This document shows, piece by piece, positions 34,018-41,866 of a stretch of 64,000 nt of DNA. The DNA lies in contig NZ_CP066783.1 in the NCBI RefSeq assembly GCF_019186805.1, forward strand, positions 3,671,501 through 3,735,500. The letters are read 5' to 3'. Within the stretch, counting starts at the first letter, position 1; each line of letters opens with the position of its first letter. The stretch is from Comamonas fluminis. GTDB lineage: Bacteria > Pseudomonadota > Gammaproteobacteria > Burkholderiales > Burkholderiaceae_C. A model generated the notes under the pieces. It had not been told where the DNA came from, did no database searches, and was given only the letters and a program-made list of their open reading frames with translations. Both the position numbers and the translations under genes were made by a program.

Positions 34018-35478
34018 ATGGCAAGTGCTTCCCCTTCAGCCGCCGCCATGGTGGCTCAGTTGGAGGCACGCGCCCGTGCAGCCAACACTCCTGCAGAGCT
34101 CGCTTTTTCCATTGCCAATGACAGTTTCGGCCTGCTCGGTTTCCGGCAAGCCTTTGTCATGGCGGGCAGCGGCAAACAAGCCCGCTTGCTCACGCTATCA
34201 GGGCTTGCAGTTCCCACAGAAGACAGCCCTTACCTGATCTGGCTGCGCCGCAGCTGGCCCTGGATGGAAAAGCAGCTTGGCAGCAAGGCTGGCTGGATTC
34301 CATCGCCAGCAAACGCGTCCATTAAGGCGCCTGAAATGCCTGAGGCGCCGGCCTCCGGCAACTCGGCACAAGTGCAGCCCGCAGCCGTTGAACCAGCGGA
34401 ACCTGCTGATCTTCAGAAGCCTCAAGAGCCGCCTCCCCCCGAAGTCCTCGATGGCTGGCTGGAATGGTGGCCGGAAGGCCTTTACGCCATCCCTCTGCGC
34501 CGCCGCGACGGCGCGATTCTGGCCTGGGCCGGATTTTTGATGGAAGCAGAGCCCAGCGCCCTTCACAAACAGGCTCTGTCGCATCTGGCAACCCATTGGG
34601 CCTATTGCTGGGAAATGCTGGGAGGCAAGCCACGCCTGAGCCTACGCGAACATTGGCAAGCCCTAGGCCGCAAGCGATACTTCATCTGGGGTGCCTTGCT
34701 GGTGCTCTGCCTGTTTCCTGTGCGCCAGTCAGCCCTGGCACCTGCCGAAGTCGTCGCGCTGGATGCAACGACGATTGCTTCCCCTCTGGACGGCGTAGTC
34801 AAGAACTTCCATGTTCGCCCCAATCAGGTGGTCAAGACCGGCGACCTTTTGATCTCTCTGGATGAAACAACGCTGCGCAACCGTCTGGAAGTCGCCACAC
34901 AGTCCGTCGCAGTTGCTGATGCTGAATGGATGGCTGCCAGCCAGAAAGCCTTTGACAACTTCCAGAGCAAAGGGGAGCTGACACAGTTACAAGGCAAAGC
35001 TCAGGAAAAGCGAGCCGAGCTCGCGGCTGTGCAAGCCCAGTTGACGCGCATCGAGGTCCGAGCTCCTCATGACGGGATTGCCGTTTTTGGCTCTGCAGAT
35101 GACTGGCTGGGCCGTCCTGTTGTCACTGGAGAGCGCATCATGCAGGTCGCCAATCCTAAATCGGCGGGGGTACTGGTCTATCTGCCAGTCTCTGACGCAC
35201 TGGTACTCAACGAAAATGCCCCCGTCAAGCTGTTCCTGACTGTCAAACCACTTTCGCCACTCAGCGCAACCGTGGCCGAGACCAGCTACCAGGCCAGCCT
35301 GTCGCCAGACAATGTGTCCAGTTACCGTCTTCGCGCTACGCTGAACAAAGGTCAATCCCTGGACGATGCCCGCATTGGCTTGCACGGCACCGCCAAGATC
35401 TCTGGTGGCTGGGTCGCGTTGAGCTATTACCTGCTGCGTCGCCCACTAGCGACCGTCCGTGAATGGAGCGGCTTCTGA
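34018..35478 (+). CDS. Membrane-anchored HlyD-type adaptor with cytoplasmic GAF-like N-terminus
   Basis: This 486-residue protein has a predicted cytoplasmic domain at residues 1-215 (LAFSIANDSFGLLGFRQAFV, then YAIPLRRRDGAILAWAGFL; GAF-like in pattern, not certain). A single membrane helix follows at about 220-240 (YFIWGALLVLCLFP). Residues 245-486 are HlyD-like: lipoyl halves TIASPLDGVVKNFHVRPNQV and VRAPHDGIAVFGSADDW flank a short coiled coil. It overlaps the M50 gene by one base (TGATG). A large cytoplasmic N-terminus is unusual for HlyD and may recruit the substrate or sense a signal. Confidence 0.82.
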   Translation: MASASPSAAAMVAQLEARARAANTPAELAFSIANDSFGLLGFRQAFVMAGSGKQARLLTLSGLAVPTEDSPYLIWLRRSWPWMEKQLGSKAGWIPSPANASIKAPEMPEAPASGNSAQVQPAAVEPAEPADLQKPQEPPPPEVLDGWLEWWPEGLYAIPLRRRDGAILAWAGFLMEAEPSALHKQALSHLATHWAYCWEMLGGKPRLSLREHWQALGRKRYFIWGALLVLCLFPVRQSALAPAEVVALDATTIASPLDGVVKNFHVRPNQVVKTGDLLISLDETTLRNRLEVATQSVAVADAEWMAASQKAFDNFQSKGELTQLQGKAQEKRAELAAVQAQLTRIEVRAPHDGIAVFGSADDWLGRPVVTGERIMQVANPKSAGVLVYLPVSDALVLNENAPVKLFLTVKPLSPLSATVAETSYQASLSPDNVSSYRLRATLNKGQSLDDARIGLHGTAKISGGWVALSYYLLRRPLATVREWSGF

Positions 35479-37688
35479 TGCCGCAATCCGCTGCCCCCTC
35501 AGGCGAGCAAGGCAAGGGCGGGGTTGCTGGCAACAAGCTCAGTCCAGAAGCGTTAGCCCTGCTAGGCGCAAGCAGTAAAGCGGCTGCCAACAAGCAGCCC
35601 AAAGCCGCACCGCCCGCTCCACCACTACGCGAAGATCTCAAACTGCATTCCAGCGCCCCGTTTCCAGACGGAGCGCCAGCCTGGGCCATACAGGACCCCA
35701 TTACCAACCGCTTCTACCGCATTGGCTGGCTGGAGTATGAGTGCCTGCTGCGCTGGCACATGCCCCCGTCTCTGATTGCGCAAGATATCAACGCCTCAAC
35801 GACTCTTGAAGTCGATGAGGAGCAGATTACCGAATTTGCCAAGTTTCTGGATCAACATAGCTTGCTGCGTGCGACACCTCAGAAAGTGGAGCAACTGCAG
35901 AAAAAAAGCGGTGAAGCCAAGTGGAAAAGCGGAAAGTGGTGGTTGCACACCTACCTGTTCATTCGCGTTCCACTGGTCAGACCTCAGCGCTTCCTGCAAG
36001 CCATGCTGCCCTGGGTCGCACCACTTTTTACCAAGTCGGCACTTGGACTACTGATCGCAGCCACCGTGCTAGGCCTGATCCTGGTAGCCCGCCAATGGGA
36101 TACCTTCGTCAACAGCTTCATGGACATGCTGTCCCCCACCGGGCTTGCAGGCTTTGCCTTGGCGCTGATCGTCTCTAAAGCACTGCACGAAATGGGCCAC
36201 GCTCTGGTTGCCACACGTCTGGGAGTACGCGTGGCCCACATGGGCGTTGCCATGGTCGTTCTGTGGCCCATGCTCTATACCGACACCAGTGAATCCTGGA
36301 GACTGCGCAACCATCGCCATCGGCTTGCAATCTCTATCGCCGGGGTCAGTACAGAACTGGCGCTCGCGGGCCTGGCTACGTTGGCCTGGGCCTTGCTGGA
36401 TGAAGGCCTGCTGCGCCAATCCATGCTGTATCTCGCCACGACGGGCTGGATACTGTCTCTGGCCCTGAACGTCAGCCCTTTCATGCGCTTTGACGGCTAC
36501 TTCATCCTCTCGGACATCATCAACTTTCCGAACTTGCATGAGCGTGCAGGAGCCATTGCCAAGGCCTATATGCGCCGCAAACTGCTGGGCCTCAATGAAC
36601 CAGACCCAGAATCGTTCCGCCCAGAAGTGCTGTGGAAACTGCGCCTGTTTGCCTATATCACCTGGCTATACCGGCTAACCGTCTTTCTCGGTATCGCCTT
36701 TGCCGTCTACTACTTTTTCTTTAAAGCACTGGGCATCTTCCTGCTTGGTGTGGAACTGTGGTGGTTCGTTGCTAAACCTATTTGGACTGAAATCATGGTC
36801 TGGAAAAAACGTTGGTCTGAAGTTCCCAGACGCAATCGCATCATGATCTGGAGCATCGTGGGTGCAGCACTCTTTCTGGCTGCATTCCCATGGTCAGCCG
36901 ATCTGCAGGCGCCTGGTGTCGCCCGTACAGAACGCCAGCAGGTCATCTACAGCCCTCAAGCGGCTCAAGTCATCGCACTCACCAAGCCTGGCCAGGTCAA
37001 AGCAGGCCAGGCCCTGGCACACCTCGACATGCCAGACCTGGCGGCGCGAAAGGCACGCACCGAAGCCAGCGTATCCGCACTGTCCCGACAACTCCCTCAG
37101 TTAATGGGGCAAGAGCAAGGGCTGGATACTCAGCAAGCCACCATCCGCCGCCTGGAAGAACAACTGGCCGAAAACCGTGCTATCGACGAAGAAGTGGCAC
37201 AGCTCCAGCTCAAGGCGGAATTCTCAGGACTATGGCGTGATGTAGATCCCCATCTGCGTGCCGGATCCTGGGTCAACAGCCGCATACCGCTTGGGGTCCT
37301 AGTTGATCCTGAAAGCTGGATCGTCGATGCCTATGTCGATCAACAGCAAGTTCACCGCATTGCGACCGGAGCCCAGGCCCAGTTCTGGCCCCAGCGCTGG
37401 GGCCGCTCCATTGATGCAACCGTCCTCGAAGTCGATAGCGCCAGAAGTCAGCAACTGCCCTATTCCACACTGGACGCGCGCCATGGAGGAGCAGTTGCTA
37501 CACAGCCTCACGAGAAAGAAGTGCTACCGGTCCACGCGCTGTACAGAGTACGATTGAAGCTCCACGATCAGCCACCTCAGACTCGCGAACTCCGCGGCAC
37601 AGCCCATATCCGCGCCGAACGCAGCAGCTGGCTATGGCATGTACTGCAAAACGGCTTGGCTGTCGTTATTCGTGAAAGTGGCTTCTAG
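35478..37688 (+). CDS. M50 site-2-type membrane metalloprotease with PqqD-like N-terminus and HlyD-like C-terminus
   Basis: About 736 residues. Residues 70-133 (DPITNRFYRIGWLEYECLLR to LDQHSLLRAT) have the pattern of a PqqD-like winged-helix peptide-binding domain. Membrane helices follow. The zinc site HEMGH (His237, His241) and RFDGYF (Asp339) are intact, as in M50 proteases. Further helices lead to a periplasmic lipoyl/HlyD-like region (about 470-720: QAPGVARTERQQVIYSPQAA, coiled coil, beta-barrel). The ATG at 35478 has GGAG 8 bases upstream; another ATG at 35463 lacks one. It sits where an ABC exporter would be in a type I operon. A role in recognising, cutting or moving the LEPR adhesin is inferred. 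Confidence 0.82.
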   Translation: MPQSAAPSGEQGKGGVAGNKLSPEALALLGASSKAAANKQPKAAPPAPPLREDLKLHSSAPFPDGAPAWAIQDPITNRFYRIGWLEYECLLRWHMPPSLIAQDINASTTLEVDEEQITEFAKFLDQHSLLRATPQKVEQLQKKSGEAKWKSGKWWLHTYLFIRVPLVRPQRFLQAMLPWVAPLFTKSALGLLIAATVLGLILVARQWDTFVNSFMDMLSPTGLAGFALALIVSKALHEMGHALVATRLGVRVAHMGVAMVVLWPMLYTDTSESWRLRNHRHRLAISIAGVSTELALAGLATLAWALLDEGLLRQSMLYLATTGWILSLALNVSPFMRFDGYFILSDIINFPNLHERAGAIAKAYMRRKLLGLNEPDPESFRPEVLWKLRLFAYITWLYRLTVFLGIAFAVYYFFFKALGIFLLGVELWWFVAKPIWTEIMVWKKRWSEVPRRNRIMIWSIVGAALFLAAFPWSADLQAPGVARTERQQVIYSPQAAQVIALTKPGQVKAGQALAHLDMPDLAARKARTEASVSALSRQLPQLMGQEQGLDTQQATIRRLEEQLAENRAIDEEVAQLQLKAEFSGLWRDVDPHLRAGSWVNSRIPLGVLVDPESWIVDAYVDQQQVHRIATGAQAQFWPQRWGRSIDATVLEVDSARSQQLPYSTLDARHGGAVATQPHEKEVLPVHALYRVRLKLHDQPPQTRELRGTAHIRAERSSWLWHVLQNGLAVVIRESGF

Positions 37689-37788
37689 CCATTAAAAGAT
37701 ATGCGCTTCGCGCTATCATTTTTTCAGATGTTGAAAAAACTGCCCCAATCCAGATTCCAATGAATCCTTGTGTAGAATCCTGCCATCC

Positions 37789-37878
37789 GGAGGTTTGGGT
37801 GAGTGGTTTAAACCAGCAGTCTTGAAAACTGCCGAAGGAGTGATCCTTCCGTGAGTTCGAATCTCACAGCCTCCGCCA
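37789..37878 (+). tRNA. tRNA-Ser (anticodon TGA)
   Basis: This 90-base gene with encoded CCA has acceptor GGAGGTT/AGCCTCC (one G-U), anticodon stem GCAGT/ACTGC with loop CTTGAAA (anticodon TGA, reads UCA), a long variable arm (GAAGGAGTGATCCTTC) and T-loop TTCGAAT. tRNA-Ser genes are common island attachment sites, and the downstream 26 kb is accessory. Confidence 0.97.
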
Positions 37879-37883
37879 AATAG

Positions 37884-37917
37884 AAAAGCCAAGTGATTGA
37901 TTTCACTTGGCTTTTTT
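37884..37917 (+). terminator. Terminator after tRNA-Ser
   Basis: AAAAGCCAAGTG pairs with CACTTGGCTTTT around an 8-base loop and continues into a T-run: a strong 12-bp stem, bidirectional in form. Confidence 0.88.
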
Positions 37918-38064
37918 GTTTTTTCCTTCCGTCGGTATGCCATTTGGTATGCCATTGCGCATTGGCTTTTGTTAGACCTCTTTGGAAGGCTGATGTACAT
38001 CTGCACGGCCACGATCAAAATCTAGATGTTTGATCCCTGGTTTTAATGGTGCAATCTTTTGAGA
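37903..38064 (-). pseudogene. Possible remnants of integrase-end coding next to tRNA-Ser
   Basis: On the minus strand a short open stretch ends NGIPNGIPTEGKNKKAK and stops inside the tRNA terminator, as the C-termini of island integrases next to tRNA genes often do. A second piece ending DFDRGRADVHQPSKEV lies just upstream, in the same frame but after a stop, and is cut off by the IS at 38066. A 12-base-spaced direct repeat (GGTATGCCATT twice, 37934-37956) lies within. Assignment to an integrase is a guess from position. Confidence 0.25.
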
Positions 38065-38128
38065 TAGCCCCCTGAATCTCCGGACACGGTCCATCGTTTA
38101 TCTTTGAGATAGGCATAGGACTGTGCGT

Positions 38129-38515
38129 ATGACTAGACATACAGAGACGATTGAGGTCATCACCCGAGACCAGCGCAGGCGACGCTGGTCGGCTACCGAG
38201 AAGGCGGCCTTGGTTCGCAAAACTTATGAGCCAGGCATGAGCGTGTCGCTCGTAGCCCGCCAGGAGGGTGTGTCAGCGAGCTTGCTATTCACTTGGCGGC
38301 GACTGGATCGTGAAGGCGCGCTGGTGGCCGTGAGCGCAGGCGAAGCGGTTGTGCCAGCTTCGGAACTGGCCGCAGCTCGCGCCGAGATCGCCAAGCTGCA
38401 ACGTGTGCTGGGCAAAAAGACCTTGGAGAACGAGATACTCAAGGAAGCCGTGGAGCTCGCCGCCGCAAAAAAGTGGATTGCGCGCTCGCCCTTGTTGCCG
38501 GGGGACGACCAATGA
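38129..38515 (+). CDS. IS2-like OrfA (InsC-type HTH protein)
   Basis: About 128 residues: an HTH of the transposase_8 type ([20 protein letters not shown], then [18 protein letters not shown]) and a C-terminal leucine-zipper-like helix. It binds the element ends. The heptamer A AAA AAG at 38467-38473 lies in frame and would shift ribosomes by -1 into OrfB, making the OrfAB transposase. I start at the second ATG (38129); one at 38123 is also possible. Confidence 0.85.
   Translation: MTRHTETIEVITRDQRRRRWSATEKAALVRKTYEPGMSVSLVARQEGVSASLLFTWRRLDREGALVAVSAGEAVVPASELAAARAEIAKLQRVLGKKTLENEILKEAVELAAAKKWIARSPLLPGDDQ
38467..38473 (+). promoter_or_regulatory. -1 frameshift slippery site A AAA AAG
   Basis: The orfA codons read GCA AAA AAG TGG. 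A -1 slip continues GTG GAT TGC in the orfB frame, which is open from 38473. This is the standard IS3-family signal. Confidence 0.85.
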
Positions 38516-39375
38516 AGTCGGTCTGCTCAGCGCTGGGTGTGGCGCGCTCGAATCTGTATGTGCGCCATCGCAGGCCCAGTGACTGGCGAGATGGCCGCAG
38601 TGGCCGTGCGCCAGCCCAGGATGAGGCATTGCTGGTCGATATTCGCCGCCACATTGCCGAGTTGCCTAGCTATGGCTATCGCCGCGCCGGTGCGCTGCTC
38701 AATCGAGAGCGGCGTTCGCAAGGTCAACAGGTGCTGAACCACAAGCGCATCTATCGGGTCATGGCGCAGCATCGACTGCTGTTGCCCAAGGCGCCCAAGC
38801 GCCGGCATTCGAGCCGTGTTCACGATGGCCAGGTCAGTGTGCCGATGAGCAACATGCGCTGGTGCTCTGACGGCTTTGAGATCAAGTGCGATTCGGGCGA
38901 GACGGTCACAGCCACCTTCGCCAAGGACTGCTGCGACCGGGAGATCCTGGCCTGGCGAGCTTGGAAGGGCAAGGGACTTGCGGGAGAGCCGGTGCGCGAT
39001 ATGCTGGTGGAAGCCGTGGAGCGGCGCTTTGGCACGGTTGAAGCCGTGCCCCTGGAGCATGAATTGGAGTTCCTTACCGACAACGGCAGCGCCTACATCG
39101 CGCACGAGACGCGTGGCATTGCTAGATCGCTGGGCTTGAAGCCGATCAACACGCCCGTGTGTAGCCCGCAGAGCAACGGCATGGCCGAGAGCTTCGTGAA
39201 TACCTTCAAGCGCGACTACATGAGCCGTATGGACCTGCGTGACGCGCCGACGGTGCTGGCGCAATTGCCGGGTGCGTTCGAGCACTTCAACGAAGTTCAC
39301 CCGCATTCGAGTTTGAAGATGATGTCGCCCAGGGAGTTCCGACGACGGCAGAATCACCCCGCCCATCAGGGCTAA
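38512..39375 (+). CDS. IS2-like OrfB transposase (rve/DDE)
   Basis: This integrase-core protein of about 287 residues has [16 protein letters not shown] (HTH_21), then DDE residues: [12 protein letters not shown] (Asp), [16 protein letters not shown] (Asp) and [18 protein letters not shown] (Glu). The ATG at 38512 overlaps the orfA stop region; the working transposase is likely the OrfAB fusion. It appears intact. Confidence 0.9.
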   Translation: MKSVCSALGVARSNLYVRHRRPSDWRDGRSGRAPAQDEALLVDIRRHIAELPSYGYRRAGALLNRERRSQGQQVLNHKRIYRVMAQHRLLLPKAPKRRHSSRVHDGQVSVPMSNMRWCSDGFEIKCDSGETVTATFAKDCCDREILAWRAWKGKGLAGEPVRDMLVEAVERRFGTVEAVPLEHELEFLTDNGSAYIAHETRGIARSLGLKPINTPVCSPQSNGMAESFVNTFKRDYMSRMDLRDAPTVLAQLPGAFEHFNEVHPHSSLKMMSPREFRRRQNHPAHQG

Positions 39376-39429
39376 CTTAGCGACTGGATGGTGTCCGGAA
39401 CTACGGGGGCAAGATCACTTTTCCCCTGA

Positions 39430-40035
39430 ATGGAAGGAAGCACTTTGGGCCAGACTCTGCACGGTAGCGCCACAACGACAGAGGCAATTCGTAGAGCAAT
39501 ACAAAATAGTCAAGAGAGCTTGAGAGCTCTTTCTACGCGCTATAGCTTCAATCAGAAGCCGATGGCGAAGTGGAAGAAACGTACCTCGGTCAACGATCTA
39601 CCAACAGGGCCGAGACAGCCATGCTCCACCGTTTTATCCGTTGAAGATGAGGCTGCAATCGTCGCCTTTCGCAGGCATACCTTGCTGCCGTTGGATGACT
39701 GCCTATATGCACTGCAGCCGAGCATTCCGCACCTGACGCGCTCCTCGTTGCATCGATGCCTGCAGCGTCATGGCATCTCGCGACGAGCAGAGGTTGAGGG
39801 TGACAAGCCTGCCAAGAAAAAATTCAAGAGCTACCCCATCGGCTACTTCCATGTCGACATTGCCGAGGTTCAAACAGCCGAAGGCAAACTCTATTTGTTT
39901 GTAGCCATTGACCGAACCTCCAAGTTCGCCTTTACCGAACTCCACGCTAAGGCCGGAAAGATGATTGCTGCACAGTTCTTGCGCAATCTGATCAAGACGG
40001 TGCCATACACCCTCCATACGGTGCTAACCGATAAC
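39430..40035 (+). pseudogene. IS481-family transposase, 5' part (split by IS110 element)
   Basis: 202 codons with the family N-terminus GQTLHGSATTTEAIRRAIQ, then PLDDCLYALQPSIPHLTRSS and YFHVDIAEVQTAEGKLYLFV, ending TVLTDN. The native protein goes on with GIQFT, which is found 12 kb away at 52160. The start may be the TTG at 39445, the usual family start. The open frame runs on to 40155 through foreign sequence. Joined to 52160-52519 it gives about 321 residues in frame. Confidence 0.9.
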
Positions 40036-40047
40036 GTACTAAATGCA

Positions 40048-40281
40048 AGCAGTTTTTTATTTCCCGGCAGCAGCAAGTTTTACCGCTCTGGCAAGACCAG
40101 TTCGGTAAGTCCAAAGAGCAACAAACAGAGCCAGCAATGCGGTTCCGCTGCGTGAGGTTGCCTTGGTTAACCATAGTGGAAACAAGATTCACGACGACTC
40201 GGCCGAGGTGATCTTTACCGTACTTAAAACAGCATAGGCAGCCCAGCGGAAGGTCCGAGCATTATCTATAGGGTCACCAGC
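40048..40281 (-). ncRNA. Candidate bridge (seeker) RNA region of the IS110-family element
   Basis: This 234-base stretch downstream of the transposase stop has no reading frame of note. In IS1111-group elements the guide RNA that picks target and donor is encoded in the long end after the recombinase gene, and this is the only non-coding stretch long enough here. No fold or guide match to the IS481 target could be confirmed by eye. Confidence 0.3.
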
Positions 40282-40950
40282 CTAAGCCAGCGCCCCGACG
40301 GCACAACTGAGAGGGATCGATCCGCTGGGCAAACTCTGTTCAAAGAACCGCCGATAAGGCTGGCCCTTCTTGATAATTCCGTAGGCAACACGGGCCATCT
40401 TTGCAGCCACGGCTGTCAGCGCTTTGCGCTTGAGGTCTTGGTCTTTGGGATTGCTGCTGACATATCGGTCGTACTTCTCACGAAACGAATTCTCACGCGC
40501 ACGGACTGCGACCACTGCCGCTAGCCAGAATGCCAGGCGCAGGCGGGCATTGCCCCGTTTGGATAATTGCTCTCGTCCACGGTGAACGCCAGACTGGCTT
40601 TTAGCCAGATCAAAGCCACAGAACTTTAAAAACTGGCGATGATGTCCAAAGCGGCGCATATTCCCAGCCTCGGCGAGGATCGTCAAGGCGTTGATCGGGC
40701 CGACGCCAGGAAGGGACAACAGGTTGATGTAATCCACTTCATTGCCCAGTAAATCCTGCGCTTGTTGCTCAAGTTGGCTGCGCAGCTCGTTCATATGCTG
40801 ATAGTGACGCAATGTGAACTGGAACGTTTGAACGGCAACGCTTTGCGGATCATGTGGCAACGCCCCAGAAAGAGCCGCTGCTTCCCATATCTCAGTGAGT
40901 TTCGCAACACGATGCACACGTCGCCCAACCAGGGTAGAGGCCAGATCAAT
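40282..40950 (-). pseudogene. IS110-family transposase, C-terminal part
   Basis: This part carries the transposase_20 domain: LSLPGVGPINALTILAEAGN, FLKFCGFDLAKSQSGVHRG, then QLSKRGNARLRLAFWLAA. It starts at the 8-bp duplication left of the IS66 transposon. Bases 40942-40282 join in frame to 52079-51460 to give about 426 residues. The open frame extends back to 41037 only through transposon sequence. Confidence 0.9.
40943..40950. repeat. 8-bp target duplication AGATCAAT, left copy
   Basis: AGATCAAT directly abuts the left end of the IS66-type transposon and recurs at 51460-51467. An 8-bp duplication is the IS66-family standard. Confidence 0.97.
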
Positions 40951-41160
40951 GTAAGCGCCAATTTCTACCCCTAGTGAGGTCTTGGCTCCGGATATTCCGC
41001 GTTTACAAGCAGCAGCCTTTCGAACTTGGTCACTCAATCAATCCTTGCTCAAACAGCGCCAAGACGGCATTGATAAAACGAGACGCTGAGTTCTCGTAGA
41101 GCACCACTAATCGAGCAACGAAATTACCAAGTCAGCTAGCAATACTAGACAATCAGATGC

Positions 41161-41460
41161 ATGTCAGGCGCTTCCATCATTGCAAACCATATGAATGTTC
41201 CATACGGACCCATCGTAAGTTCGTCGGATGTGATTGCATCGTTTTGCTATGGTCGCTTAAGTGGGAAAAATGAATGGGTGAATGGAGTTTTAGCTCCTTT
41301 TTTTAACGAAATTGAGCCTAGTTTGATCTTGCGTTGCGCGCGCGAGGTCAACGCATCTTTGGATATGGTCAACAGCCTGTACGCGCACACATTAAGCTTA
41401 GGTTTTATGCCATCGCCCGAATGGGAAAAGACCGTAGCCCTGCTTCAAGGACAGCTCTAG
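41161..41460 (+). CDS. Small hypothetical protein in the transposon
   Basis: 99 residues, beginning MSGASIIANHMNVPYGP, without a motif I recognise. It is well composed, with alternating hydrophobic and charged residues, and has an ATG start, but no strong ribosome site is visible. It lies 189 bases inside the left end of the IS66 transposon and upstream of the nuclease-STAND gene. It could be a passenger gene or chance. Confidence 0.4.
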   Translation: MSGASIIANHMNVPYGPIVSSSDVIASFCYGRLSGKNEWVNGVLAPFFNEIEPSLILRCAREVNASLDMVNSLYAHTLSLGFMPSPEWEKTVALLQGQL

Positions 41461-41866
41461 GCTGTGAATTCAACCGATCGATGCAACACAATGATCGCCG
41501 CTGGCGAAAGGAGTGTTTGCATGAAGCAAAGACCACGGATGTACTACACAGCTGATCTAAGTCATTCGCAGACCAACGCCTGAGCGGCAGTATGCGCGGG
41601 AATCGGTCATTGATCGCAGTGGGCACCTGCGGCGGCTTCGTATCCGTCCCCCATCCCTCGATCGCGGCACAAGCGTCGTGCCAGCATAAACGGCCGATCC
41701 CGTTTTCCTCACCAGGCTCATGCCGAACCCAGTTGACCATTGCCTCCGATGTTTCAGCTAACCGAAGCCTTCATTGCGGGCACAGCCAGGCGAGAAGCTG
41801 GAGCGGGATATCGTTTTTCTGGGTACAGGCGCGCCCTAGCCGATCTCTCACGGGCAGAATCCATGC
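41461..41866 (+). other. 406-base region without a convincing gene
   Basis: Open frames exist on both strands (41592-41870 plus, 41405-41740 minus) but have no family marks and overlap each other. It probably holds the promoter of the nuclease-STAND gene; no clear -35/-10 pair stands out. Confidence 0.4.

Larger units (their letters stand above)
38066..39411 (+). mobile_element. IS3-family (IS2-like) insertion sequence
   Basis: The ends share an imperfect inverted repeat: left GCCCCCTGAATCTCCGGACAC, right (reverse complement) GCCCCCGTAGTTCCGGACAC. AGAT occurs directly outside both ends (38062-38065 and 39412-39415), fitting a 4-bp target duplication. It holds overlapping orfA and orfB with a slippery A6G site. 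Exact ends may shift by a base or two. Confidence 0.82.

Noticed and set aside
37716..38018. 100-codon minus-strand frame over tRNA-Ser
   Set aside because: Contains the translated antisense of the tRNA, a common false gene call.
38066..39411. 5-bp target duplication for the IS2-like element
   Set aside because: Only AGAT (4 bases) matches at both ends with these boundaries; a fifth base does not.
41405..41740. Minus-strand 111-codon frame in the transposon spacer
   Set aside because: Overlaps the end of the small plus-strand ORF and another frame; no start signal or family features.
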